Assembly (NCBI GenBank): GCA_017613355.1
Contig: JAGAEA010000045.1
Coordinates: 1-41,179 of the forward strand
Reading direction: 5' to 3'
DNA length: 41,179 nucleotides
Source of the DNA: Clostridia bacterium
GTDB taxonomy: Bacteria > Bacillota > Clostridia > Oscillospirales > CAG-272
Shown here: positions 7,539 through 15,879 of the stretch, piece by piece
Layout: each line of letters starts with the position of its first letter
How positions within the stretch are numbered: the stretch's first letter is position 1
The notes under the pieces: generated by a model
Seen by the model: only the letters and a program-made list of their open reading frames with translations
Told to the model about the DNA's origin: nothing
Databases searched by the model: none
Position numbers and translations under genes: made by a program

Positions 7539-7583
7539 AACAGAGGTCCGATGGGAGCGATCTCCCGTCGGACTTTCTGTTTT
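7539..7583 (+). terminator. Intrinsic terminator of the riboswitch operon
   Basis: AACAGA..GTCCGA.GGGAG pairs with CTCCC.TCGGAC..TCTGTT around a CGAT loop, followed by TTTT. It separates the fibre genes from the signal-peptidase unit. In 7584-7770 I see no gene, only short hairpins (CTCCCTC/GAGGGAG at 7600-7616; GAGCA/TGCTC at 7622-7636). Confidence 0.8.
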
Positions 7584-7770
7584 GATGGATTTTTATATAC
7601 TCCCTCTATGAGGGAGGTCAAGAGCAAAACGTGCTCAAACCACAAAGTTTTTTCGGGGAGAGCATCGTCTTTTCTCACTCGGCAAGGCGCAATTTTCTTA
7701 TGCTATCATAGGCGCAAGGGCGAAAATTTCAAAAAAACACAATTTTTTGACTATTTCCATCTATTTATTA

Positions 7771-7799
7771 TTGACAAATTGATAAAAAGTTGTTATAAT
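7771..7799 (+). promoter_or_regulatory. Promoter of the signal peptidase / AAA+ unit
   Basis: TTGACA (7771-7776), 17-bp spacer, TATAAT (7794-7799), extended -10 TG at 7791-7792. Confidence 0.85.
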
Positions 7800-7869
7800 G
7801 TAATATGAATATTTGTCTCCCTGCGATATTTTCATACACACTATGAAGCAGAAAGGATTTTGCAAAGCA

Positions 7870-8637
7870 ATGAGCGAAGCAAAGACAGACGTTAAAAATT
7901 GGAAGAAAACACTCAAAATTGTTTTGAATGTGGTATTGTGGCTGTTCGTGGCATTTGCCGTGGTAGTCACCGTTTTGGCGTTCGCCGCGCAGAGAAGCGC
8001 GGATGGAGTCCCCACGATCAACGGAAAATGCTATCTAACCGTGCTTTCCGACTCCATGTCGCCCACTTTCAAAAAAGGCGACTTGTTGATCGCGAAAAAA
8101 CTGTCGGGACCGCAAAAGGCAGAGCTGAAAGTCGGTGATGTCATTTCCTATTTTGGCGTTGATCTGAACCTTGACGGGAAGATCGAAGGCGCTAATGAAG
8201 AAAACGCAATCAAATCGCACAGAATCATCGAAGTTGTCTATGACGCAAACGGGGCTGTTGAAAGTTATATCACACAAGGTGACAACCGTGACGTAAGCGT
8301 GACCCCCGACGCGCCCGTGAAGTGGCAGTTTGTCATTGCCAAATATACCGGGACGCGCGTTCGCGGATTGGGCGGTTTTTTGAATTTTCTGCAACAGCCG
8401 AAGGGATTTTTGATCGTCATTGTCCTGCCGCTCGTCGCGTTCTTCCTCTATGAAGTGTTCGTATTTATCAAAACTTTCCTCGGCATCAAGAACGAAGGGA
8501 AGAAAGTCATCAGCACGGCAGACGAGGAATTGATCAAGCAAAGAGCTGTGGAAGAATACCTCAAACAGCAGGCGGCGGAGCAAGCAGCAAAGCAAGCCGA
8601 AGCCCCGCCGGAACAGGACGACCAACCGAAAGAATAA
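7870..8637 (+). CDS. SipW-like (Ser/His, ER-type) signal peptidase I
   Basis: Membrane serine protease predicted to remove signal peptides, most likely of the TYAWFS proteins encoded just upstream. 255 residues: TM1 about 17-40, LSDSMSPTFKKGDLL with nucleophile S62, KVGDVISYF (87-95), KSHRIIEV with H117, TQGDNRD with D138, TM2 about 180-200, then a Lys/Glu/Ala-rich cytoplasmic tail ending in a Pro/Glu segment. His rather than Lys as general base places it in the archaeal/eukaryotic-like SipW group. The ATG at 7870 (AAAGGA at 7852-7857) is preferred; upstream in-frame candidates at 7813 and 7843 have no ribosome binding site, and 7813 nearly coincides with the expected transcript start. The long second TM and tail could contact the ATPase encoded next. 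Confidence 0.88.
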   Translation: MSEAKTDVKNWKKTLKIVLNVVLWLFVAFAVVVTVLAFAAQRSADGVPTINGKCYLTVLSDSMSPTFKKGDLLIAKKLSGPQKAELKVGDVISYFGVDLNLDGKIEGANEENAIKSHRIIEVVYDANGAVESYITQGDNRDVSVTPDAPVKWQFVIAKYTGTRVRGLGGFLNFLQQPKGFLIVIVLPLVAFFLYEVFVFIKTFLGIKNEGKKVISTADEELIKQRAVEEYLKQQAAEQAAKQAEAPPEQDDQPKE

Positions 8638-8691
8638 ATATTCTTACATTGACCGAACTGTAATTCCCATGCATCGGAAACTCAAAACCGA

Positions 8692-8733
8692 GGAAAACTC
8701 GCAGATGCGCGGAACGTGTCTGCGAGTTTTTCC
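8692..8733 (+). terminator. Stem-loop with T-run between signal peptidase and AAA+ genes (attenuator-like)
   Basis: GGAAAACTCGCAGA pairs with TCTGCGAGTTTTTCC (one bulged T). The T-run lies inside the right arm, so termination may be partial. No clear promoter follows before the next start at 8773, so downstream genes probably depend on read-through. Confidence 0.6.
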
Positions 8734-8772
8734 GAACGGACGAAGATGCTTTGAAAGGAGAACTTTTTTGAA

Positions 8773-10335
8773 ATGGATGCTTTTCTGAAATGGTTTTTTG
8801 CCTTTATGACCGCCATGTTGGACGGCGTATGGCAGATCATTTCCAATTTCTTTTTGGGATTTGTCCAAATTTTCAATTTCCCGTTCTATTTCAATCAGAT
8901 CGCGACCTACAAAGCGGATTTCGGATTTATCGGATGGGTGTTGGCGGTGCTTTCCTTCATCCTGACTTATGCCATTTGGGGCGGGTTGATTTTTATCATC
9001 ATTTTACTGATCCGCAAATACATTCGCTTCCGCCGCACGTTGGTCGGAAACGAGGACCTGCTGGAAGAGATCGCCGACCTGCACCGTGACGTACTCAAAC
9101 TGACGCAGGAAAAGGAGAGAATTCTCGCCATGAAAGTCGGCGCAGGCGGACTGAATATGGAAGAATTGCAGCAGTTGATGGCGTCGAACGGAGAAGGCGG
9201 CGCCGCAGGCGCCTCGAACGACGAAAACGGCGAGGGGGGAGAACCCGCAAACGACGGCAAGCGGTTCTTCCGTTTGTCGGCGGTGGACGAAAAATATACG
9301 TTCTACACCCCGCCGACCTATGACCGCACCATGTCGCTTGCGGAAATTTGCGAGGATCTGCGTAATTTCGCGTGTTCCAAAGCGAAACTCTACTATGATA
9401 TTCGCACCATCCGCCTGATGTTTGCGGGACTTGCCTCTACCAAAATGATCCTTTTGCAGGGCATTTCGGGAACGGGTAAAACATCGCTTCCGTATATCAT
9501 GGGTAAGTATTTCAAGAACGACGCAACGATCGCGTCGGTTCAGCCGTCGTGGCGTGACCGCACCGAATTGTTCGGGTATTTCAACGAATTTACCAAGAAA
9601 TTCAACGAAACCGAGGTTTTGCGCCGCATTTACGAATCGTCCTATACCGACGATATCAATATTATCGTGCTCGACGAAATGAACATCGCGCGCGTGGAAT
9701 ACTATTTTGCGGAAATGCTTTCCGTGCTCGAAATGCCCGACCCTTCGGAATGGCGCATCGAATTGGTTCCCGCTGCCTGGCCGAACGACCCGAAAAAGCT
9801 CATCGACGGCAAATTGCAGATCCCGCAGAACGTTTGGTATATCGGAACCGCTAACAACGATGACTCGACGTTTGCCGTTTCGGATAAGGTTTATGACCGT
9901 GCGCTGACGATCAACCTCGATAGCAAGGGACTTCCGTTTGACGCGCCCGTGACCGAGGCGAAAAACATCAGCTATTCCTATGTCGACGAGCTTTACCAAA
10001 AGGCGATCGAGCAACATCCCGTGACCGACGAGATGATCGAAAAGATCGGTCAGCTCGATTTGTACGTTATCGAAAAATTCCGTGTGGCGTTCGGTAACCG
10101 TATCATGAAACAGCTCAAATTGTTCGTCCCCGTTTATATCGCGTGCGGCGGAACCGAACTGGACGGCATCGACTATATCCTTGCCACCAAAGTTTACCGC
10201 AAGTTTGAGGGGCTGAACCTTTCGCTGATCCGCGATGAGATCAAGGGGCTGATCCTTTATATGGATAATCTGTTCGGCAAAGGCGAAATGAAAGAATGCA
10301 TCGCATATCTGCAACGCTTGCAGAAGATGTATTGA
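8773..10335 (+). CDS. Membrane-anchored McrB-like AAA+ ATPase
   Basis: 520 residues. Two hydrophobic segments (about 5-35 and 53-82) precede a coiled-coil-prone stretch (92-120), a Gly/Glu/Asn-rich linker (138-163) and an AAA+ domain. Walker A is GISGTGKT (230-237) and Walker B is IIVLDEMN (297-304), followed by IARVEYYFAEML. This is the McrB/MoxR-clade signature, as are QPSWRDRTELFGYFN (257-271) and the sensor-1 region WYIGTANNDDSTF. Classical McrB carries an N-terminal DNA-binding domain and no membrane anchor. Here the ATPase is tied to the membrane and sits between two signal peptidases and before a DUF2357-like partner. I infer an envelope remodelling, assembly or export motor. AAAGGAG at 8754-8760 lies 12 nt before the ATG. 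Confidence 0.85.
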   Translation: MDAFLKWFFAFMTAMLDGVWQIISNFFLGFVQIFNFPFYFNQIATYKADFGFIGWVLAVLSFILTYAIWGGLIFIIILLIRKYIRFRRTLVGNEDLLEEIADLHRDVLKLTQEKERILAMKVGAGGLNMEELQQLMASNGEGGAAGASNDENGEGGEPANDGKRFFRLSAVDEKYTFYTPPTYDRTMSLAEICEDLRNFACSKAKLYYDIRTIRLMFAGLASTKMILLQGISGTGKTSLPYIMGKYFKNDATIASVQPSWRDRTELFGYFNEFTKKFNETEVLRRIYESSYTDDINIIVLDEMNIARVEYYFAEMLSVLEMPDPSEWRIELVPAAWPNDPKKLIDGKLQIPQNVWYIGTANNDDSTFAVSDKVYDRALTINLDSKGLPFDAPVTEAKNISYSYVDELYQKAIEQHPVTDEMIEKIGQLDLYVIEKFRVAFGNRIMKQLKLFVPVYIACGGTELDGIDYILATKVYRKFEGLNLSLIRDEIKGLILYMDNLFGKGEMKECIAYLQRLQKMY

Positions 10336-10378
10336 TTTTTGTGCCGTCGATAATCGATAAATGAAAGGAGAGAGCGCA

Positions 10379-12472
10379 GTGGCAAGTTATGAAAACGATC
10401 CGATAAAAAAAGCGGAAAACGACGCGAGCGCCCTCTCCAACGTGTTTTCTCCATCCGGTGAGACGGAAGAGGTCTCGCCGGATGTTTCTATGCCCGAAGG
10501 AGTCCGCACGATCGATGAAATTGCGGTTTCCGACCGTAGCGAGTCGGAGATCCCGCCCATGCGCGACCTCGGGGAGATCACCGAAACCGAGCCCGTAAAC
10601 CAACCGCACCTCGACCCGAAAACCGCGCGGGAGTTCCACGCCGTTTACGACGAGACTCTCGAATTTTTGCATAGCGTGGCGCAGAATTACGAGTTTTACC
10701 CCGACATGATGAACGCATTGCGCAACGGGGAAACCACCGTTGAACTGCGCAAGCGCTTCATGCTCAAAGCCATCGACGAAACGTGGGTGCGCGTGATCGA
10801 GGATTCGCTCACGGCGTTGGATGAGATCATCCGGAACCCGGGGCGTTTCATCGAAGAGAATGAGGAAATCCTGCCCATCGAACTCTCGCGGCATATTTCC
10901 AGCCGTTCGGTGCGCCATCTCGCACAGCATACCGACTTCATTTCCAGCGTGGAAGGCGACACCATCACGCCGTCGAAAATTCTGAACGTCTTTTTCGACG
11001 AAACGATGATGACGTATGAAAACAAGTTTATCAATACGCTCATCAACCGCTTGTACGGATTTGTCAGCCGCCGCTACACCACCGCGGTCGAGCAGGGCAA
11101 GGACGAAAAAACGACCACGCTTGAAATCAAACAGAAATTTTCGCAAGGCAGTGTAAACGGGAAAATCGACCTGCGCATGGAGATTTCCGAGGAGCCGCGG
11201 GAAGGCGACACCGTTAAGAATTACACCTACACCACCGATTTGTGGCAGCGCGTGATCCGATTGAACAACATTTGCCGTGCGTATGTCAATTCCGAGTTTG
11301 CGAAGAACATGGGAAAGGCGTTCATTCGCCCGCCCGTGATGCGCACCAACGCAATTCTGAAAAACCGCAATTTTCGCCAATGTCTGGCGCTTTGGGAGTT
11401 TATCGAGAGTTACGAGCGAACCGGCTGCGAGCTCATGGTGCACGAGGATCTCGAAACACTCGACGCCCGCTATGTGGAGGAATTGTACCAGAACGCGGCG
11501 TTGCAGTATTCGATCTTCCGTTATCAGGTGCGGAATGCGTTTGAGCCCGAAAAGACGCTTGCCAACGGATCCACGGAAGCGCCGCTGACCCCGAAAATCA
11601 CGGAAGAGCTCAAAGAGCTTCAATCGTCGGATTTCGACGTCACTCTCGAACGGAACCTGCCCATGCCGGGCGATTTCGGCATGGAGCCGAAACTGACCGA
11701 GCACGATTGGGATCTTTTGGAAGCGATCGAGATCGCGCTGGAAGCAGCCGGACTCGATCCGCATCCGCTTGATCGGGATATTGAACCGACGGTGGATCTG
11801 GAAGAGCCCCCGCAGGAAGAGATCGAGGAAGAGATCGTGGAAGAAAAGCCGGAAGCGGAGGGACCGAAACCGCTCGGCTTGCAGCTCACCATGGATCAAT
11901 GGCGTTCGCTTCTGCTTCGCAACGCGATCAGCACGGGTTTGATCACCGCCGCCGCGACGCTTGCCGCCGGTGTTGCCATCGGCAAGATGGATTCGGGTTA
12001 TGCGGAAGCGGCACTGGTCACCGAAGCGGAGCGGATGATCGCGGCAAGTCCCTTGCCGCGTGTGATCCCCGAGGCGATCCTGCAAATGCGCGGGATCGAC
12101 GCATATCCGTTCTATTTCCTGCGTGCCAAAGGAAAGGGACTGGCGGAAACGATCGCCATGTTCGGACTCGCGGCTTGGAAAACCGTTCGCGACGCTTTCC
12201 CGAAGCCCGAAAAGCCCGAGGACAATCTGCGCGTTCTGCCGCCTTTCGAGTTGAACACGAAGCGAAAAATGCCGCGCTCCACGGTAACGAAAATACCGGA
12301 CACGGCAACCGTGATGGATCGCGTTCTCGGGAAGAATACCAAGGAAAGTTTGCGCAAATGCGGGGCATTTCTGCAAAAGAAAGCGACCGATTTTGCTTCA
12401 ACGGCGCTGTTCGGTGTGATCCTGCTGGATAAAATGGCAGGCAAAAAGCCCAACGAGCGGAAAGGAAACTGA
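10379..12472 (+). CDS. DUF2357/McrC-like partner of the AAA+ ATPase, no nuclease motif seen
   Basis: 697 residues from GTG 10379 (AAAGGAGAG at 10364-10372); an in-frame ATG at 10361 overlaps that site. The N-terminal 80 residues are acidic and low-complexity. The block FFDETMMTYENKFINTL (205-221), followed by a helix and, further on, PPVMRTNAILKNRNFRQCL (318-336), resembles DUF2357, the N-terminal domain of McrC-family partners. The C-terminal PD-(D/E)xK nuclease expected in McrC is not apparent. Instead there is a Pro/Glu-rich acidic linker (465-497), a short hydrophobic stretch (519-535) and a basic C-terminus. Encoded 43 nt after the McrB-like gene and 2 nt before a signal peptidase, so the three products are probably made together. 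DUF2357 similarity is by eye and moderate. Confidence 0.65.
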   Translation: MASYENDPIKKAENDASALSNVFSPSGETEEVSPDVSMPEGVRTIDEIAVSDRSESEIPPMRDLGEITETEPVNQPHLDPKTAREFHAVYDETLEFLHSVAQNYEFYPDMMNALRNGETTVELRKRFMLKAIDETWVRVIEDSLTALDEIIRNPGRFIEENEEILPIELSRHISSRSVRHLAQHTDFISSVEGDTITPSKILNVFFDETMMTYENKFINTLINRLYGFVSRRYTTAVEQGKDEKTTTLEIKQKFSQGSVNGKIDLRMEISEEPREGDTVKNYTYTTDLWQRVIRLNNICRAYVNSEFAKNMGKAFIRPPVMRTNAILKNRNFRQCLALWEFIESYERTGCELMVHEDLETLDARYVEELYQNAALQYSIFRYQVRNAFEPEKTLANGSTEAPLTPKITEELKELQSSDFDVTLERNLPMPGDFGMEPKLTEHDWDLLEAIEIALEAAGLDPHPLDRDIEPTVDLEEPPQEEIEEEIVEEKPEAEGPKPLGLQLTMDQWRSLLLRNAISTGLITAAATLAAGVAIGKMDSGYAEAALVTEAERMIAASPLPRVIPEAILQMRGIDAYPFYFLRAKGKGLAETIAMFGLAAWKTVRDAFPKPEKPEDNLRVLPPFELNTKRKMPRSTVTKIPDTATVMDRVLGKNTKESLRKCGAFLQKKATDFASTALFGVILLDKMAGKKPNERKGN

Positions 12473-12474
12473 CT

Positions 12475-13149
12475 GTGGAAACAAAGGAGCAAGGCGGCGC
12501 GGGGAAAACCGCTCCCGTATGGCGGCGGATCGTCAATATCGCGGCTTATGCGCTCGTCGGGGTGCTTGTGGTTCTCGTGGCGTTTCTGTTTGTCAGCCGC
12601 GCGAGCGGAAAACCGACTTTCGTCGGAAAATATACGGTCATGTGGGTCTTGACCGATAGTATGCAGAACGAGGGTGATCCCAAAAACGGGATCGACCCGA
12701 AAACCTATATTCTGGTGGAAAAAGTCGATCCGAAAACGATCGAGGTCGGGGACGTGATCACCTTTCGTTCTTCCGACCCGTCCATTCTCGGAGAGCTGAA
12801 CACCCACCGCGTGGTGGAAGTGATCGGCGACCACAAGGAATTCCGAACCAAGGGCGATCACAACTCCATCACCGACAGGGTCACCGCAAAAGCGGAAGAC
12901 GTGGTCAGTCGGTACGTTCGCAAACTGCCCGTTTTGACGGCATTCGGTCGGTTCTTCCTGACGGGTGCGGGTTTGGCGACCGCGTTTCTGTTCATCGTCG
13001 GCATTACCGCGGCAATGTTTATTCCCGATTTTGTGAAATCTTCGCGCAGGAAAAAGGCGAAAAAGCAAGAAGAAATCGACCGCCGTGTGCGGGAAGAAGT
13101 GGAAAAAATGAAAGGACAGGATCGAAACGGCACCCCGCCGACCGAATAA
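12475..13149 (+). CDS. Second SipW-like (Ser/His) signal peptidase I
   Basis: 224 residues from GTG 12475, with AAAGGA 8 nt upstream. TM1 at about 19-40; LTDSMQNEGDP with nucleophile S62; EVGDVITFRSS; NTHRVVEV with H111; TKGDHNS with D128; TM2 at about 160-183; then a highly charged tail (Lys/Arg/Glu). It has the same Ser/His architecture as the enzyme at 7870 but only the catalytic motifs are shared, so this is not a recent duplication. Two enzymes beside two secreted substrates suggest one each, or one for processing and one for assembly. The insertion after the Ser (NEGDPKNGIDPKT) is unusual. Part of the unit from 8773 to 15819. Confidence 0.87.
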   Translation: METKEQGGAGKTAPVWRRIVNIAAYALVGVLVVLVAFLFVSRASGKPTFVGKYTVMWVLTDSMQNEGDPKNGIDPKTYILVEKVDPKTIEVGDVITFRSSDPSILGELNTHRVVEVIGDHKEFRTKGDHNSITDRVTAKAEDVVSRYVRKLPVLTAFGRFFLTGAGLATAFLFIVGITAAMFIPDFVKSSRRKKAKKQEEIDRRVREEVEKMKGQDRNGTPPTE

Positions 13150-13184
13150 CGCCGATTTCCGATCCGGAAAGGAGAGCCCCCGTT

Positions 13185-13415
13185 ATGTTGATCCGAAAAA
13201 TCAAACTGCGCCGCGCGATCCGTCGGTCCAAGCGCAGGATCGAGATGATCGAGCAAAGGCGCTCGCGTTCGCAGGCGGCTTTGATCGCGGCGATCCTCTC
13301 TAACACACATCCCGACGATCGGGATGTGGACTACTTCAATCAATTTACCGAAATGATCGAAAACGAACGCGAAAAATTGCACGCGCTGATGGAAGAGTTG
13401 AAGGGCGGCAAATAA
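13185..13415 (+). CDS. Small basic helical protein of unknown function
   Basis: 76 residues, with GGAAAGGAGAG upstream of the ATG. The first half is strongly basic (RRAIRRSKRRIEMIEQRR) and the second half is helical with acidic and hydrophobic residues; a coiled coil is plausible. No family recognised. The position between a signal peptidase and the sensor phosphodiesterase suggests an accessory factor of the same system. Genuine gene likely from ribosome binding site and spacing (35 nt after the upstream stop). Confidence 0.65.
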   Translation: MLIRKIKLRRAIRRSKRRIEMIEQRRSRSQAALIAAILSNTHPDDRDVDYFNQFTEMIENEREKLHALMEELKGGK

Positions 13416-13455
13416 TCGTGTAAAACCGAAATATCCGAAGGAAGGGGGAACGGTC

Positions 13456-15819
13456 TTGAAGCTTCGGGAATTTTTTCATAAAAATAACAAAGAAATTGTT
13501 TTTGTGATCGTCATTGTGCTTTGCCTGATCTTGATCTTTTCAACGATCGCCCTTCTCAACGGGTATTCGGACAGTCTGGAAGAGCAGGCAAGAACCAAAG
13601 TCGCTCTTTACGCGTCGGACACGTCACGCGTGTTCGGCGAGCATATGACTTCTTTCGCGGGAACCGCGCGGGAAGTTGCACACCGTGCCGCCACTTTCAC
13701 AAATGAATATGATCTCCTCAACTATTTTCGGCAAGTCAATGACAACACCGAATATTACGGAGACGTGGAGAATATCCGTTTCTTCAAATACAGCGAGGCG
13801 GATAGTCGGTATATTGAATACGAGGATGGTTTCGAGTTTGAGGGAAATGAATCGGAAGCCGTTTTGGCGCTTGTCGGGCAGAAGATGATTGGCTGCACGG
13901 GCGTAGCGTACGACAACGATACCGCCGATAAATCGGTGGTCGGGTTCTACGCACCCGTGGAAGGAAGCGACTTGGTTGACGGGCTTGTGATCTTCTATCC
14001 GATCAACGAGATCACGTCCTTTGCCAAAAAGGCAAACAGCGATTATCTCAAACAATCCGAGTTTGTGGTGTTCTGTTCGCAGAAAAACCGCATTAAGGAA
14101 GTGCTTTACGACAGTCAGAATTCTTTCTCCAATAAAATTCTTTCGCTGTTCAACCGAAGCGACGAAATTTCCAAGCACGAGGATATTTCCGAAGTCCTGC
14201 GGGCGCAAATCAACGACGCCGCAACCGAAAAACGTTTGGAAACGTTGATTGCTTCGGGAAAATCGGACGTTGTGTCCATTCAGATCAGCGGTGTTTCCCA
14301 TGTCCTTTCCATCAGTGGCGGCGGAGAATACAGCGGCGGGATGTATGTGGTCGGAATGTATATTGCTTCCAAGGCATACGAGAGCGGCTATCAGTTTGCA
14401 AACAGCATTCTTGCCACGCTTGTGATCTGTTTTACCATTCTGATCGTGGCGCTGTTGTATCTGTTCATCAGCCGTCGGCTCATCAACAAGAAGATCTTTG
14501 ATCTCGGCACGATCGACCCCAACCTCGGCGCGCCGACCATGATGAAGTTCGGGCGGGACGCCAAGGAGATCCTTGAAACGCACAAGGCAACGCGGTTTGC
14601 GGTGATCCTTGCGGAAGTCCGTTTCTTTAACTACATCACCGAAAACTTCGGTGAAGAAGCGTCCATGGCGGTTCTGCAATATATGAAGCTGATTTACAGC
14701 AAATCGCTGCAAACGGACGAGACATACGCCTACCTTGCCGACGGTCAGTTCGTGCTCTTGTACCATTATCGGGAACAAAACGACCTGATCAACCGTTTGC
14801 GCGGGGTCAGCGCCGTGGCGGATAAATACCCCGGACTCCGCGATGAAAAATACAGCATTCGGTTGCAGTTCGGTGTGTATGAGGTCGACCGCGAGTTGAA
14901 ACAACCCGTTCAGAACATGGTGGATAAAGCGATCGTTGCGAAGAACTCCGCAAAGGATTTCGGAACCATGGGCGAGATCAAGTTCTACACCGAAAAACTC
15001 CGCGAAAGCTACCTGCAAAGCGCGGATATCGAAGTCCGCATGAAGAACGCGCTCAAAAACGACGAGTTCAAAGTGTTCTTCCAACCGAAATACAACATCG
15101 GACAAAGCCGCCAGGACGGTTGCGAAGCGCTCGTTCGTTGGTATGAACCCGAAAAGAATTATTATCGCAAACCCGATACGTTCCTGCCTTTGTTCGAGGC
15201 AAACGGGTTTATCGTGGAAGTGGATAAATACGTTTACCGTAAGGTTTGCGAATATATCCGCGAGTCGATCGAGCGCGGAGACACGATTTATCCCGTGTCG
15301 GTCAACGTTTCCCGTATCACGGCGATCCAACCGGATTTCATCGAGTATTATTCGCGCATCAAGCGGCAATACAAGATCGTGGACAAATTCCTGATGCTCG
15401 AATTTACCGAGAGCTTCGCTTTTGAAAACTACGACGCGCTCAAACAGATCATCGATCAGCTCCATGAAAACGGTTTCCTCTGCTCCATCGACGACTTCGG
15501 TTCGGGCTATTCTTCCTATAACATTCTGAAAGAATTGCCCATGGATGAGATCAAGCTCGATAAGTTCTTCATTGAGAAAGGACTTGCCGAGGAGCGTGAC
15601 AACGTCATTATCGAAAGCGTGATCCGCGTGGCAAAGACGCTCGGCATGAAAATCACGCAGGAAGGCGTGGAACGGGTGGAAGACGTTCGCCGTTTGCGCG
15701 CGCTCGGATGCGACGTCATTCAGGGATATTATTATTCCGTGCCGCTTCCCATGGTCGACTACATTGCGTTTGTGAACAAGAAAAACGTTGTGGACGAGCG
15801 TAAGCTGATGGAGGGCTGA
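13456..15819 (+). CDS. Cache-like sensor, degenerate GGDEF and active-type EAL phosphodiesterase
   Basis: 787 residues from TTG 13456 (AAGGAAGGGGG upstream). TM1 about 13-34, an extracytoplasmic domain about 35-314 with Cache-like character, TM2 about 315-338. Then a GGDEF-fold region in which LADGQFVLLY stands in place of GGDEF, so no cyclase activity is expected. The EAL domain has every key element: EALVRW (557), VNVSR, LEFTES, DDFGSGYSS (679), IKLDKF, QEGVE and IQGYYYS. It likely hydrolyses c-di-GMP in response to an external signal. As the last gene of the export/ATPase unit it could lower c-di-GMP once the system is built and thereby switch off the riboswitch operon, an inferred feedback. 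No clear terminator separates it from the ileS promoter. Confidence 0.88.
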   Translation: MKLREFFHKNNKEIVFVIVIVLCLILIFSTIALLNGYSDSLEEQARTKVALYASDTSRVFGEHMTSFAGTAREVAHRAATFTNEYDLLNYFRQVNDNTEYYGDVENIRFFKYSEADSRYIEYEDGFEFEGNESEAVLALVGQKMIGCTGVAYDNDTADKSVVGFYAPVEGSDLVDGLVIFYPINEITSFAKKANSDYLKQSEFVVFCSQKNRIKEVLYDSQNSFSNKILSLFNRSDEISKHEDISEVLRAQINDAATEKRLETLIASGKSDVVSIQISGVSHVLSISGGGEYSGGMYVVGMYIASKAYESGYQFANSILATLVICFTILIVALLYLFISRRLINKKIFDLGTIDPNLGAPTMMKFGRDAKEILETHKATRFAVILAEVRFFNYITENFGEEASMAVLQYMKLIYSKSLQTDETYAYLADGQFVLLYHYREQNDLINRLRGVSAVADKYPGLRDEKYSIRLQFGVYEVDRELKQPVQNMVDKAIVAKNSAKDFGTMGEIKFYTEKLRESYLQSADIEVRMKNALKNDEFKVFFQPKYNIGQSRQDGCEALVRWYEPEKNYYRKPDTFLPLFEANGFIVEVDKYVYRKVCEYIRESIERGDTIYPVSVNVSRITAIQPDFIEYYSRIKRQYKIVDKFLMLEFTESFAFENYDALKQIIDQLHENGFLCSIDDFGSGYSSYNILKELPMDEIKLDKFFIEKGLAEERDNVIIESVIRVAKTLGMKITQEGVERVEDVRRLRALGCDVIQGYYYSVPLPMVDYIAFVNKKNVVDERKLMEG

Positions 15820-15845
15820 TTTTCAAGCGTTTTTTCAAAAATCGA

Positions 15846-15874
15846 TTGACAAACCGAACAAGATGTGATAAACT
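15846..15874 (+). promoter_or_regulatory. Promoter of T-box-ileS
   Basis: TTGACA (15846-15851), 17-bp spacer, TAAACT (15869-15874), extended -10 TG at 15866-15867. It resembles the promoter at 3707 closely (both read ATTGACAAACCGAA). Confidence 0.75.
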
Positions 15875-15879
15875 AATAA

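Noticed and set aside
7600..7636. Adjacent hairpins CTCCCTC/GAGGGAG and GAGCA/TGCTC as an insertion remnant
   Set aside because: Too short, with no terminal repeats or target duplication visible.
7813..7869. Longer signal peptidase 1 starting at 7813 or 7843
   Set aside because: 7813 almost coincides with the transcript start and neither has a ribosome binding site.
8773..12472. A McrBC-type restriction system
   Set aside because: The ATPase has membrane segments and no DNA-binding domain, the partner lacks a visible nuclease motif, and neighbours are envelope genes. Kept as McrBC-derived only.
13624..15465. Long minus-strand frame opposite the sensor phosphodiesterase
   Set aside because: Shadow of a conserved EAL protein; no start signals and no recognisable domains.
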